Shown here: positions 34,175-47,300 of the stretch, one piece after another | Layout of the letters: each line of letters begins with the position of its first letter | Numbering within the stretch: position 1 is the stretch's first letter | NCBI GenBank assembly: GCA_026826555.1 | Contig: JAKSZT010037276.1 | Coordinates: 673,256-737,255 of the forward strand | Length of the DNA stretch: 64,000 nucleotides | Source of the DNA: Tolypeutes matacus | Taxonomy: Eukaryota; Chordata; Mammalia; Cingulata; Chlamyphoridae | Direction: 5' to 3' | Program-made: the position numbers and the translations under genes | Notes under the pieces: generated by a model | Told to the model about the DNA's origin: nothing | The model's database searches: none | The model's input: the letters and a program-made list of their open reading frames with translations, nothing else

Positions 34175-34439
34175 TGTTCATGGATTAGAAGGCTAAACAT
34201 TGTGAAGATGTCAATTGTACCCAAATTGATTTATAGATTCAATGAAATACCTATCAAAATTCCAACAGTCTACTTTACAAAACTAGAAAAGTCAATTACC
34301 AAATTTATTTGGAAGGAAAAAGGGTCCCAGATAGCAAAAAAAAAAAAAAAAACATCCTAAAAAAGAAAAGTGAAGTCAGAGGACTCATATTTCCTGACCT
34401 TGAAGTGTATTCTATAGCTTCAGTGGTCAAAACCATATG
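34175..34439 (+). mobile_element. L1 ORF2 continuation
   Basis: Continues ORF2 after the LTR ('tagaaggctaaacattgtg', 'atttggaaggaaaaagggtc'). The open piece at 34172-34360 is ORF2. Confidence 0.75.
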
Positions 34440-34965
34440 GTATTACCCTCTCAATTAGAGGTGGAGTGGGCATCACCATCACAGAATCATCAAGATTGGG
34501 GAATAGATGATGGACTAGAGTCAATTTCCAGTTGTTCTATTGTAGACTTGTGATCCCAGCAATGGAAGAACTTTTATCATGGATGTGGAGGCAATGGCCA
34601 CTGGAGGTTCTGAGGGGAGAGAGAAGGGGGAAAAATGTAATTTAAGGACATTTTTGGGACTTGGGAATTCTCCTGAATGACATTCAATGACAGATACAGG
34701 CCATTGTATATCATGTTATAACTCACGAAAATGTGCAGGAGAGAGTGTAAAATAGAATGTAAACTATAATCATCACTTAGTGGCAATGCTCCAAGATGTG
34801 TCATCAACTGTGACAAATGTACCACAATAATGAAGGATGTTGCTGATATGGGAAAATGTGGGAGGGCTAGGGGCAGGGCATATGGGAATCCCCAATACTT
34901 TTTATGTAACATTTATGTAATCTAAGTTTCTTTAAAAAAATAAAATAGTATATTAAAAACAACAA
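34440..34965 (+). mobile_element. Inserted 5'-truncated young L1 3' UTR
   Basis: Sense copy of the 3' UTR seen antisense at 36605-37090, e.g. 'gtggagtgggcatcaccat' against 'gatgtccactccac'. It ends with 'aacatttatgtaatctaag' and an A-rich tail. Confidence 0.75.
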
Positions 34966-36373
34966 CAACATGGTATCGGCATAACGATAGACACATTGAT
35001 CAATGTAATCAAATTGAGAGTTCAGAAAGAGACCCTCACTTTAATGGTCAACTGAATTTTTTAAATTTAGGTCAGTAAAAAGAATTTATTGAGAAATGGA
35101 GGGAAAGAAATGAGCTTGCTGATAAATAAGAGAGGATAGAAATAGCACTGAGATTTGGTGCAGATTCCTCTACATGGATAGAGCCTCAAATGATTTTTGA
35201 TAAGCCTACCACATCCACTTTTCTAGGACAGAACAGTCTGTTCAACAAACAGTGCTGGAAAGAAAGAGGACCCCTAGCTCGCTCTCTATACAATAACCAG
35301 CTCAAAGTGGATCAAAGACCTAACAAAAAGCAAGGACCATAAAACTCCTAGAAGATAATGTAAGGAAATATCTACAAGACCTTGCAGTAGGTGCGCGTCT
35401 CTCGAACCTTACACCCAAAGCATGAGCAAAAAAAGGAAAAAAAATAGTTAAATGTGACCTCATCAAAATTAAACCCTTCTAAATATATTTTTTTAATTAA
35501 ACATTTTGGCACCTTAAAGGACTTTGTGAAGAAATATCATTGATTGTACACTTTAAATAAATAATATAGTTTGTGAACAAAAAATAATAGGGTTGGTTGG
35601 GGAAAAAATACACCAAATATAAGATATGGACTATAGTTGGTAGTAATACTTTGAAGATCCTCTTTCATAGTTTGTTATAAATGTTTCAGAAAAATGCAAG
35701 GTATTTTTATGGGGTGATATATGGGAGCCTTGTGTGATGTTATGCATGTTTGTTTTGTAAGTTCACAACTTTTACTATACTCTTGTTGCTTATGCATGTT
35801 AATGTATGAATGATATACTTCAATAAATTTTTCAAATGAAAAAATAAGACCAATGAGTACATGAAAAGATGTTCAACATCACTAGCTATTAGGGAAATGC
35901 CAATCAAAATGACAATGAGATATCATTTCACATCTACTGGGACTGCTAATATTTTTTTTAAAAAAGAATAATCAATTGTTGGAGAGGATTTGAAGAAATA
36001 GGAACACTCACTCATTGTTATTGGGAATGTAAAATGGTACAGATGCTGTGGCAAACAGTTTGATGGGTCCTCAGAAAATTAAAAATAGAATTATCATATG
36101 ACCTGGAAATTCCACTTATATGTATATATCAAACGGAACTGAAAGCATGGACTCAAACAGATGTATATATACATAATCTGAATACATTAAAAAAAAAAAA
36201 ACCCTTAGGACTGTACAACACAGTGAACCCTAACATAAACTGTGGACTACAATTTATAGTATTATTACAAAATATTGTTTCATGAATTGTAACAAGGCCC
36301 CATACTGATGCAAAATGTTAGTAATAGAGAAAAATGTATATGGGTAGGTGCTGTATATAGGAACTCCATATTT
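34966..36373 (+). mobile_element. L1 ORF2 C-terminal text and 3' UTRs
   Basis: 34970-35500 is the ORF2 C-terminal half, 35500-35840 an L1 3' UTR, and 35840-36170 ORF2 3' text ('agggaaatgccaatcaaaatgac'). 36190-36373 is a 3' UTR whose continuation reappears at 49456, on the far side of the nested insertions. Confidence 0.75.
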
Positions 36374-36391
36374 TCTGCATGATTTTTTGTA
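36374..36391. repeat. Target duplication, outer insertion (left copy)
   Basis: TCTGCATGATTTTTTGTA, identical to 49438-49455. The pair brackets the half-L1. Confidence 0.92.
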
Positions 36392-36508
36392 TTTATTTCT
36401 CTTTTTGTCTTTTTAGTTGTTATTACACTCTTCTCCAACTCTCTCTCCTGTTTCCACCTTTCAACTTGCAGAACCCCATTTAGTATTTCTTGAAGGGCAG
36501 GTTTCGTA
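36392..36508 (-). mobile_element. Half-L1, 3' end (ORF1 end)
   Basis: 117 nt corresponding to the end of L1 ORF1 and the start of the ORF1-ORF2 spacer of the neighbouring full-length copy (43320-43440). It ends on an A-rich stretch (complement of 'tttatttctctttttgtcttttt'). There is no ORF2 here; the host L1 begins immediately at the target duplication. The remainder of this element is at 46145-49437. Confidence 0.8.
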
Positions 36509-36523
36509 TTGGCATACTCTCTT
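36509..36523. repeat. Target duplication, inner insertion (left copy)
   Basis: TTGGCATACTCTCTT, matching TTGGTATACTCTCTT at 46145-46159 with one mismatch. Confidence 0.9.
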
Positions 36524-36566
<43 letters not shown>

Positions 36567-36604
36567 TTTTACTTTTTTGTTGTTTATTTATTTACTTATT
36601 TTAT

Positions 36605-39470
36605 ATTTTAAAAGATGCTAAGATTACATAAATGTTACACAAAAATTACAGGGATTCCCATGTTCCCCACCTCCCACACCTCCCATAACCTACCTCATAA
36701 ACATCTTTCATTAGTGTGGTACATCACCTGCAATGGATATACACATCCTGGGGCTTTGCCACTAAGCATGGACCATAGTTCACATTGTAGAACACACTCT
36801 TTCCCACACAGATATGCATGTTATATGCTGATGTAAAATGGTCTATATCTGTCATTGTAATGTCACTCAGGATAATTCCCAAGTCCTGAAAAAGCTCCTG
36901 TATTACAACTACTTTTCCCTCTCCCTGCCCTGAAAGCATCCAGTGGCCATTGGCTCCACCTCAATATTGTAATTTCTACCATTGCTTGAATCACAATATG
37001 TCAACAACAGAATACCAGTAAGTCCACTTTAGTTCATAGCTCTTCCCCTAATCCTGAGGAGTCTGGGATAGTGATGTCCACTCCACCTCCAAGTGAGAGG
37101 GGGCTTATATCCCATGGATACAATGGATGGGATTATCCTGCCTGCATCTGCAGGCTCTCTCCATTCCCTGGGATGGCCATTGTCCATCATCATCTCCTTG
37201 CCAGGTGACTTGGGTGAGTTCATTGAGCTGTAGAGTGGGAATTGCAGCTCCACTGAGATTCCGGGCACAGCTGGCACATGGGCAGGCCAAAGATTCCAGT
37301 CTCTCGAAGTACACCTACAAACTCCAGCAGGTTTGAATAGAAGGGACTGATGGACCATGTGCAGGGAGGACTTATTTGAGTCCAACTCTGTCACTTTCAG
37401 GAGCACAGATACCAGAGTATTTCCCACTGATAAGGCATCAGTCTCTGGAGCTATCCACCCTTATATAGTACCTGGGTGTCTCCAGAGCACTCAGGAGCCC
37501 CTCTGTGTGGGGTGATATCCACTTTGGTGTTCTACGAGATCCTACTGAGGTGTGCGTAAGCATAACCTCTGGGATGCCCTCCTGACTCTCTTTGAAGTCT
37601 CTTAGCCATATGAACTGATTTGTCTTTACCTTTCCCCCCTTTTATTCAAGGTGTTTTTCCAGTCGTATTGCCAGTGGGCACTTGGTATTAATCCCTCATT
37701 GCCAGGGAGGCTCATCCCCAGGAGTCATGTCCCATGCTGGGGTAAGGTAATGAATTCATATACTGAGTTTGGCTTAGAGAGAGGCCACATTTGAGCAAAA
37801 AGGAGGCTCTCAGGTGGCAACCCTTAGGCATCCCATAACAGTAGGCTAAGTTTCAATTACAAGAGCAAAGACTCATAAGGCTAGTCATCAATAACAAGAA
37901 CCCATCAGTGTACCATCCTCCTTTGCCAGACACTGCCCCTGCACTTGGGCGACTGTTGCTGCTCCCTTGGAGAATGTGGCAGAGCTCTCCAGACTGGGAA
38001 TTCAGTATTCCCTCAATTATTGAGTGATTGTGTACCCACTGTGACCATGCCCCACCCCATCATCATCTGAACAATTTTATATATTTTTCATGAATATTCA
38101 GGTGAACTTCCTCCCATGAAACCCCCATCCCAGACCCCCCCCCAATGATCCTCTTCTGCCCCCATTGTAACCTTTCTGTGATCTAAACCTTCCTTGAAGA
38201 TGAAGCCCATATAATAGCCAAATACAATTAATAGGAAAATGAAATAATAATGATAAGTTCAAATATAAGAGATAAAATACATGGAACCTTAAAAAAAAAA
38301 CACTAAAAATAAAATAAAATTAAAGGATTGGGAAATTTAAAAAATGGGAAAAAAAACAAAAAAAATTTAAAAAAAATTTTTTTTAGCATTTTTCCTTTTA
38401 TCACTGCATTATCGGGTGTCCAGGCTGTACCGGGGCACCTTCCCCATCCCACTGTCCAGTGACTCCGAAATTTTCATTTAATTTTCAAAGAAGTTTTAGG
38501 TCACAACAAAGTCACATGCAGAATACTAGAGACTCTCATATACCCAACCTCCTCCCCTTTTCCTCACCCCATATTTAAAACCTTTTTGTATGTGGATGGT
38601 AGCATTGCTATAACTGTTATACAGATAGTGAAATATAGCTACTAAACATTGTTAATGGTTTACAGTATAGTTTACAATTTAGACAGTACAATTTAATAAT
38701 TTTTTATGATATTTACCATGTTCTGTGTACATCACTGTAAGGTAATGAAAAACATTTCCCCTGACCACTAAATACCCCATGTTTGATCTTTTCTGTTCCT
38801 TCCTCCCCATCCCCTTGGTGCACATGACACCCCCCTGTCTTGACTCATTGGATGTCAAGATTCATAGTTACATGCAACAAAGGTCTTGACATGCTGATTG
38901 TCTCCCCTATTAGGATCCACCCTTGCTCCTAAGAGACAGCCATCTGTCTCTTTCTGGGTGAATCGGTCCTCCCAAAGATGGGGATCCCTTGGCTTCCCTC
39001 TCACCATGTGGGTCTCCACTCCCTGACCCAACACATTATGACAGGATGAACACTCACACACTCCCCAGACACCTACTCCAGATGCACCCCATCCTGAATG
39101 TCCTCCCAACCAATATCCTAATCCAGTGACACTACCTTGTCATATTCCCATAAGAGCATTCCCACTCTTGCACTTTCAACCTCATACCCACAAATCCTGG
39201 GTTCACCTGGTCCCTCTCCCATCTCTCCCCCCCCAGTATCCTGGGTATTCTAACCCACCTTTCCTAATCTACCCACCTATCAACCCTGCACCACCAACCC
39301 CAGTAATATCACTACCCACCTGTCTTATCCTTCAATATGCAACTATACTATATCACTTTACCATAGATTATGCCAATATGGGTGATGGCTCACAACCTTC
39401 TCTTCACTTTCTCTCTCTTGTTAACCTATCTTTCAGACAATGGTTCTCAGAGACTGCGCATTTTCCTCAA
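36605..39470 (-). other. Unusually long L1 3' UTR
   Basis: About 2.9 kb follow the ORF2 C-terminus with no coding signal. Its distal 400 bases are the block copied alone at 20146, 26495, 34440, 61130 and 63591. A similar sentence occurs twice within it, near 36655-36690 ('cccatgttccccacctccc') and 38535-38560 ('catatacccaacctcctcccc'). The open frame at 39126-39533 lies in this UTR and is not a gene. Confidence 0.6.
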
Positions 39471-39479
39471 TTCAATTCA

Positions 39480-42400
39480 GTGAGGTCATGTACCGTTCAT
39501 CCTTCAATGCCTGGCTTGCTTCACTCAACATAAGGTCTTCAAGATTCATCCATGTTATTCTGTGTGTTAGCACTTTATTCCTTCTTACAGCTGAGTAATA
39601 TTCCATTGTATTTATGTACCACATTTATTTATCCATTCATCTGTTGATGGGCACTGGGACTGATCCCAACTTTTGGCAATAGTGAACAATGCCGCTATGA
39701 ACATTGGTGTGCATATATCTGTTCGTGTCTTTGTTTTCAATTCTTCTGGGTATATATCCAGCAGTGGAATCACTGGATCATATGGAAGATCTATTGTTAA
39801 TATTCTGAGGAACCCCCAAACTGTCCTGCACAATAGCTGGACCATTCCACAATCCCACCAGCAGTGGAGGAGGGTTCCTATTCTTCCACATTCTCTCCAA
39901 CACTTATAGTCTGCTGTTTTTTTAATAGCTGTCATTCTGATGGGTGTAAGATGGTATCTCATTGTAGTTTTGATTTGCATTTCCCTAATAGCTAGTGATG
40001 TCGAGCATTTTTTCATGGGCTTTTTAGCCACTTGTATTTCTTCCTTGGAGAAGTGTCTTTTCAAGTCACATGCCCATTTTTTAAATGAGTTGTTTGTCTT
40101 TTTATTTACAAGGTGCAGGATTTCTTTATATATGTAGGATATTAGGTTCCTATCAGATATATGGTTGCCAAATACTTTCTCCCATTGGGTAGGCTGCCTT
40201 TTTATTTTCTTGATAACATCCTTTGAGGTGCAGAGGTTTTTAATTTTGAGGAGATCCCATTTATCTATTTTTTTCTCTTGCTGCTCATGCTTTCGGTATG
40301 ACATTTATGAAATGATTTCCTATTACAAGGTCCTGTAGATGCTTCCCTACATTATCTTCCAAGGTCTTTATGGTTTTGGCTCTTATATTTAGATCTTTGA
40401 TTCATCTTGAGTTGATTTTTGCATAGTGTGAGATGGTATTCCTCTCTCATTCATTTGGATATGGATATACAGTTCTCCAAGCACCACTTGTTAAAGACAC
40501 AATTCTCTCCCAACTGAGTGGGCTTGATGGCATTGTCACATATCAGATGACTATATATGCGAGGATCTATATCAGAACTGTCAATTCAGTTCCATTGGTC
40601 AGTATGTCTATCCTTGTGCCAATATCATGCAGTTTTGAGCACTGAACCTTTGTAGTATGTTTTAAAGTCAGGTAGTGTGATACCTCCAACTTCATTTTTC
40701 TTTTTCAATCTGTCTTTGGCAATTCGGGGCCTCTTACCTTTCCAAATATATTTTGTAGTTAGTTTTTCCAGTACCGTAAAAAATACAGTGTTGACTTTTG
40801 TTGGGATTACAATAAATCGGTAGATTAGTTTGGGTAGGATTGACATATTGATGATGTTTAGTCTTCCTATCCATGAACAGGGAATATTCTTCCATTTATT
40901 TAAGTCTTCTTTGATTTCCTTTAACACTGTTGTGTAATTTTCTGTATATGAGTCCTTTACATCTTTAGTTTAATTTATTCCTAGGTATTTGATTTTTTTT
41001 AGTTACTATTGTAAAGGATATTTTCTTCTTGATTTCCTCCTCAGATTGCTCATTATTGGTGTACAGAAATGCTACTGAGTTTTGAGCATTGATCTTATAG
41101 CCTGCAACATTACTGAACTCCTTTATAAGTTCTAGAAGCTTTTTTGTAGATTTCTCAGGGCTTTCTACATATAGGATCATGTCGTCTGCAAATAATGAAA
41201 TTTTTACTTCTTATTTACCAATTTGGATGACTTTTATATCTTTCTCTTGCCTCAGTGCTTGAGCAAGTACTTCTAAGACAATGTTAAATAAGAGTGGTGA
41301 TAGTGGTCATCCTTGTCTTGTTTCCCATCTCAGAGGGAAGGCTTTTAAAATTTCACCATTGAAGATGATGTTAGCTTTGGGTTTTTCACATATACCCTTC
41401 ATCATATTCAGAAAGTTTTCTTCTATTCCTATCTTTTGCAGTGTTTTTAATCAGGTAAGACTGCTGTATTTTGTTGAATGCTTTTTCTGCATCTATAGAG
41501 ATGATCACGTGATTTTTTTCTTTCAATCTGTTTATGTGGTGTATTACATTAACTAATTTAATTAAATTGAACCATCCTTGCATACCCAGGATGAAACCCA
41601 CTTGGTAATGGTGTATAATCCTTTTGATATGTTGTTGAATGTGATTAGCAAGTATTTTGTTGAGGATTTTAGCATTTCTCATTAGAGAAATTGGTCTGTA
41701 ATATTCCTTTCTTGTGGTATCTTTGTTTGGCTTTGGTATCAGGGAAATGTTGGCATCATAGAATGAGTTAAGCAATATTCCTTCTACTTCTATTTTTTGG
41801 AAGAGCTTAAGCAGGATTGGTGTTAGCTCTTTCTGGAATATTTGGGAGAATTCAGCTGTGAAACCATGTGGTTCTGTGCTCTTCTTAGTTGGAAGGTTTT
41901 TGATGACTGAGTTATCTCTTTATTTGTAATTGGACTGTTGAGTTCATCAATTTCTTCTTTCATAAATGTAGGCTGTTTGTGAGTTTCTAGAAATTTGTCC
42001 ATTTCCTCTAAATTATCATTCTTGTTGGTATATAATTTTTCAAAGTATCCTCTTATGATACTCTTTATTTCTGTGGGGTCAGTAGCGGTATACCCTTTCT
42101 CATTCCTTATTTTGTGTATTTGCATCTGTTCTTTCTTTTTCTTTGTTAGTCTGGCTCCGGGTTTATCAATTTTATTGATATTCTTGAAGAACGAACTTTT
42201 GGTTTTGTTTTTTGTTTCTAGAGCTTTCTTATTCTCTATTTCATTTAGTTCTGCTCTAATCTTTGTTTTTTCCTTCTTTCTACATCCTTTAGGTTTATTT
42301 TGTTGTTGTTTTTCCAGTTCCTCAAAGTGTGCATTTAGGTCTTCAATTTTAGCTCTTTCTTCTGTTTTAATATATGTATTTATGGCTATGAACGTCCCTC

Positions 42401-43283
42401 TCAGGACAGCTTTGGTTGCATCCCATAGGTTTTGATATGTGGTGCTGTCATTTTCGTTAATTTCAATGTAGTTATTGATTTCTTTTGAGATTTCCTCCTT
42501 GACCCACTGTTTGTCTAAGAGTGTTTTTAACTTCCATATCTTTGTGCCTAATCTGTTTCTCTGGCCCTAAGTGATTTCCAGTTTCATTCTGTTGTGGTCA
42601 GAGAAATTACTTTGTATAATCCCAATCTTTCCAAATTCATTGAAAGTTGTTCTTTGGCCTAGCATGTGGTCTATCATGGAGTATGATCCATGTGCACTTC
42701 AGAAGAATGTTAATCCTGCTGTATTTGGGTGTAGTGTTCTGTATATGTCTATTAGGTCCAGATCTTTTAATGTATTGTTCAGAGTCTTTGTTTCTTTATT
42801 AATTCTCTTTCTAGATGTTCTGTCTAATGGAGATAATGGTGTATCAAATTCCCCCACTACAATTGTAGAGGCATTTATTTCTCCACTTAGTTTTTTCCAG
42901 AATTTCCCTCATGTATTTTGATGCACCCCAATTAGGTGAATAATGTTTATGATTGTTCTCTCTTCTTGAGAGATTACCCTTTTTACTAATATAAGTTGTC
43001 CATCTTTGTCTCTTATAATAGTTTTGCATTTAAAGTCTATTTTGTCTGATATTAGGATAGATACTCCTGCCCTTTCTTGGCTATTGTTTTCTTGTAAAAT
43101 TGTTTTCCAGCCATTCACTTTCAGCCTCCTTGAATCCCTGGGTCGAAGGTGGGTTTCTTGTAGACAGCATATAGATGTATCATATTTCCTTATCCATTCT
43201 TCCAATCTGTATCTCTTGATTGGTGAATTTAATCCATTAACATTCAGTGTTATTACTTTTAACGGATTTCTTACCTCAGCCAT
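39480..43283 (-). mobile_element. L1 ORF2 of the full-length copy
   Basis: Endonuclease plus reverse transcriptase of the nested L1. The start at 43283-42909 reads ITLNVNGLNSPIKRYRLEEWI and CCLQETHLRPRDSRRLKVNGW. The reverse transcriptase part is at 41775-41386 ([22 protein letters not shown]) with the catalytic [10 protein letters not shown] near 41200-41160. The C-terminal part is at 40304-39612 ([27 protein letters not shown], zinc-knuckle-like cysteines). The length is close to the usual 1,275 codons, but at least six frame or stop breaks separate the pieces. Confidence 0.9.
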
Positions 43284-43338
43284 ATTTTCTTTGGGTTAAT
43301 ATATGTCATATGTTGTTTACATTTCTCTTTTTGTCTTT

Positions 43339-44314
43339 TTAGTTGTTTTTACACTTTCCTCCAACTCTCCCTTGTTTTTTCCTTTCAACTTGTAGAACTT
43401 CCTTTAGTATTTCCTGAAGTGCAGGTTTCTTATTGGCATACTCTCTTAATTTCTGTTTATCTGTAAATATTTTGAACTTTCCATCATTTTTGAATGCAAG
43501 TTTTGCTGGATAGAGATTTCTTAGCTGGAAGTTTTTTTCTTTTAGTACTTTGACTATGTCATACCACTGTCTTCTTGCTTCCATGGTTTCAGATGAGAAA
43601 TTAGCACTTAATCTCATTGTGTTTCCTTTGTATGTGATGGTTCTCTTTTATCTTGCTACCTTGAGTATTTTCTCTTTGTCTTGAGCATTGGACATTTTGA
43701 CAAGTATGTGTCTTGGAGTTGGCCTGTTGGGATTTTTACTGTTTGGGGTTTGCTGTGCTTCCTGGACTGGTACATCCACCTCTCCCAATAGGGTTGAGAA
43801 GTTTTCAGCCATTATTTCCTTCAACACTCCTTCTGTTCCCTTTACCTTCTCTTCTCCTTCAGGGATGACCATAATGCTTATATTTGTGCATTTTGTGTTG
43901 GTTAAATCCCCGAGTCCCTAAAAGATAGATCTTTTTATCTATCTCTTCTATTATCTGTTTGATTTCAGATGCATTGTCTTCCACATCACTAATTCTTTCT
44001 TCTGCCTATTCAAATCTGCTGTATGTGAATCCAGTGTCTTTTTGATTTCTTGCATTGTGCCATTGATTACCATAATATCTGTTATATTTTTTATGTATGT
44101 TTACAATTTCTTCAGTATATTCTCCTAGTGTCTTCTTAATATCCTTAATCTCTTCCTTCACTTCATTAAGTTGGTCCATGGTATTTGTTTGGAAAGCTTT
44201 GATTAGTCGTTCAACGTTCTGTATCTCTTCCTGGTTTTTAGTTTGTTCATTGGACTGGTCCATGTCTTCCTGTTTCTCAGTGTGGTTTGTAATTTTTTGT
44301 TGCCTTCTAGTCAT
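43339..44314 (-). mobile_element. L1 ORF1 of the full-length copy
   Basis: ORF1 RNA-binding protein of the nested L1. The start at 44314 reads MTRRQQKITNHTEKQ, followed by a coiled coil (LNEVKEEIKDIKKTLGEYTEE). The RNA-recognition part is at 43872-43648 (RPTPRHILVKMSNAQDKEKILKVAR) and the C-terminal part at 43617-43339 (RLSANFSSETMEARRQWYDIV). Total about 325 codons with a few breaks. Start chosen as the first Met behind the 5' UTR. Confidence 0.88.
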
Positions 44315-47300
44315 TATTTTATCTTGATGGGTTTATTCCATTGATTAGCTTCTCTCTCTGCTCTAGAGTTTTATTTAGCTGGTGGTTCTCTGTGTGTTTT
44401 AAGTTTTCTCTTTGAGACTTTGTTCTTCTTATTTTATTTCCTTGCTGTTTTCTATGTTCCCTTGAAGGGAAAAGATTAGGGCCAGAGGAATCTAAAGGTG
44501 TGAGAAAGGAAGGAGGATAATAGTAATATTGATAAAAGTTAGAAGAGGGGCCATATAAGACTTAGTAAAGTGCATGTTTAACTCATGTAGGCACTGTAGA
44601 GTAATAGGAAAATAAGAGTAGTACCTACAATGGACTGGGAAACCAAATAGAGGAAAATATATATAATGATTTAGAAGGCTAGAATGATGAGGAGACAGAG
44701 AAAGGGTAAAGAAAGGGCTGAAAGGTAAAAGTTAATAATAACAACAAAAAAAGAGAAAACAGGATAGAATAGAAATTGACACCCTTAAGCTGTGGGCTAA
44801 TGAATAAAGGTGGTATGCAAGAACCACAACAGCAAGTTAAAGGCAGAAAGATAAAGGAAGGAAAAGAGATAGCATTGGGAGACAAAATCAATATAGACAG
44901 AGCATGGGAAATCATGGAAGAAGAAGCACTGCAAAGAAGAGACAAGCTAGCAGCACCTAATTAAAAAAAAAAAAGAAAGAAAAGGAAAGGAAAAAGAAGC
45001 AGGGTGGGGGGGAAGAAAGAGGAAAGAAAAGCAAGAGACAAGAAATAAACAAAGAAAAACCAAACAACCACACAATCAAGCAGTCAGACAAAGCTAAAGA
45101 AGAACAGTGCTCCTTTTTAGGCCCTTGTGGAACCTCTCAGTCTGCTTGTGTTCATCAATCAATTGCCCCGCAAGGTTCTATCTGCAGGTTTTGAGGCAGA
45201 TTTTAGCGATTAAACTAAGTTAAAAAAATTATTTTTTATTTTTTAAGGTGACTGTCTTCTTTTTTTTTTGCAAAATAAGGGACCCAAAAGAAGTCCTCTT
45301 TTAGACCACCCCCTTCACTGAGAGGACCATAAATAGGCTCATGGAAAGTAATCAAGCACTTTCTACTTCCTGGCCTCCCTAGGGAAGCTGAAGCTCTGAT
45401 GCTTGTCAGTGCAGAACAATAAAACTGGCTGACTCTACCCTCTCTGGAGCCAAGCCTCAGTGTCACTCGGCTGTTGGGTAAATCAGGCTTCCTCAGCTGA
45501 TTCGCCCCTCCTCTCAGCCTAGTGCTGCTTCAAGCTGGCTTATCTGCTTCCCAAAGCTATGAGGGGGTCCAGACAAACAAGTCCACAGAAATGAAACCCT
45601 TCTCCACCCTCCGTCAGAACCCTCCCACTCTCGAAGAATGCTCTCTCTTACCCAGTTGCTGGCAGGGGTGGGTCGTATCTCTGGGCAGCTAGGTAAATCA
45701 ACCTTCCTCAGCAGATTCGCCACTCCCCTCAGCCTGGTGCCACTTCAAGCCAGCTATTTTGTTCCCCAAAGCTGCAAGGGCTTCCAGGCAGCCAAATCCA
45801 CAGAAAGAAAACCCCTTTTGACCCTCCACCAGAACCCTCCCACTCTCGGAGAATGCTCCCTCTCACCAGGTTGCTGGCAGGAGTCGTGGCTCAAACCAGC
45901 CTTTTTCTCTGAGGGTGGGCCTCAGCCATCTGTGTCAACCACCACAGGCAGGGGGAAAAGTCATGAATCCTTCCTAAGCAATCCACCTTGCTGTCCAGCT
46001 CCCTCCAGATCAATGTCCCCAATGTTCTCGCTCCGCGCGGTCCCAGTACAGACCCCCCCACCCTGGAAGGACCCTGTCCCCAATCAGCTGTCCTCAGAGA
46101 GTGAGTCAGCGAGTGCCCTCATAAACCGATGCCATCTTGCCCCTTTGGTATACTCTCTTAATTTGTGTTTATTTGTGACTATTTTGAACGGTCCATCATT
46201 TTTGAATGCCAGCTTTGCTGAATAGAAAATTCTTGGCTGGAATTTTTTTTCTTTTAGTTCCTTAATTGTGTCATACCACTGCCTTCTTGCCTCCATGGTT
46301 CCAGATGAGAAATCAGCACTTAATCTTTTTGAGCTTCCCTTGTTTATGATGGTTCTCTTTTCTTTTGCTGCTTTCAGTATTTTCTCTTTGTCTTGAGCAT
46401 TGGACAGTTTTGACAAGTATATGTCTTGGAGTAGGCCTTTTGGGATTTATACTTTATGGGGTTTGCTGTGCATCCTGGACTTGTATATACATCTCCCTCA
46501 ATAGGGTTGGGAAGTTTTCAGCCATTATTTCCTCCAACAATCCTTCTGTCCCTTTTCTCTTCTCTTCTCCCTCTTGGATGCCTATAATGCATATGCTTGT
46601 ATGTTTTGTGTTGTCATTCAAATCCCTAAGTCCCTGTTGGATTTTTTCTTTTTATTTATCTGTTTGATTTCAAATGTACTCTCTTCCATATCACTAATTC
46701 TTTCCTCCACCTGTTCAAATCTACTGTTATGTACTTCCAGGGTCTTTTTGATTTCTTGGATTGTACCATTCATCACCATCATATCTGTTATCTTTTTATG
46801 TATGTTTACAATTTCTTCAGTATGTTCTCCCAGTGTCTTAATATCCTTAATATCTTCCTTCACTTCATTAAGTTGGTCCATGATATTTGTTTGCACAGCT
46901 TTGATTAGTTGTTCAATGTTCTATACCTCTTCTTGCTTTTTAGTTGTTCATTGGACTGTGCCATGTCTTCCTGTTTCTTAGTATGGTTTGTAATTTTTTA
47001 TTGCTGTCTTGTCATCTTTTTATCTTGATGGATTTGTTCAGTTGATTAGCTTCTCTCTTTATGGTTTTATTTAATTGCTGTTTTTTTAGTGTGTGTTAAG
47101 TTTTCTCTTTGACACTTTGTTCTTTTTATTCTATTTCATTGCTGTTGTCTATGATCCCTTGGAGGAAAAATTTAGGGCCAGAGAAAGTGAAAGAGGTAAG
47201 AAAAATTAAAGGATAATAGTAATAGCAGTTGTTAGAAGAGGAAATGTTCAAGACCTTGGAAAATGAATATTTAATTCATGTAAGCAGTGTAGAGTAATAG

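Larger units (their letters stand above)
36524..46144 (-). mobile_element. Full-length L1, about 9.6 kb, frame-broken
   Basis: The + strand order is: tail (attt)n 36524-36605, 3' UTR to about 39470, ORF2 about 39480-43283, ORF1 43339-44314, 5' UTR 44340-46144. The 5' end on the minus strand is GGGGCAAGATGGCATC, with the AAGATGGC core used by YY1 at many L1 starts. A 15-bp target duplication brackets the element. It is longer than the usual 6-7 kb mainly because of a roughly 2.9-kb 3' UTR and 1.8-kb 5' UTR. Frames are broken in both ORFs, so it is inactive, though it looks younger than the surrounding L1s. Confidence 0.88.

Noticed and set aside
36524..36605. CRISPR-like or satellite array from the regular (attt)n run
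   Set aside because: It is the simple-sequence tail of the full-length L1; there are no spacers.
39126..39533. 135-codon proline-rich open frame on the + strand
   Set aside because: It lies antisense in the 3' UTR of the full-length L1 and has no start context or domain; it is a by-product of C-rich sequence.
36524..46144. Potentially active, mobilisation-competent L1
   Set aside because: The FADD catalytic motif and both ORFs are recognisable, but ORF1 and ORF2 each have several frame breaks, so the copy is dead.
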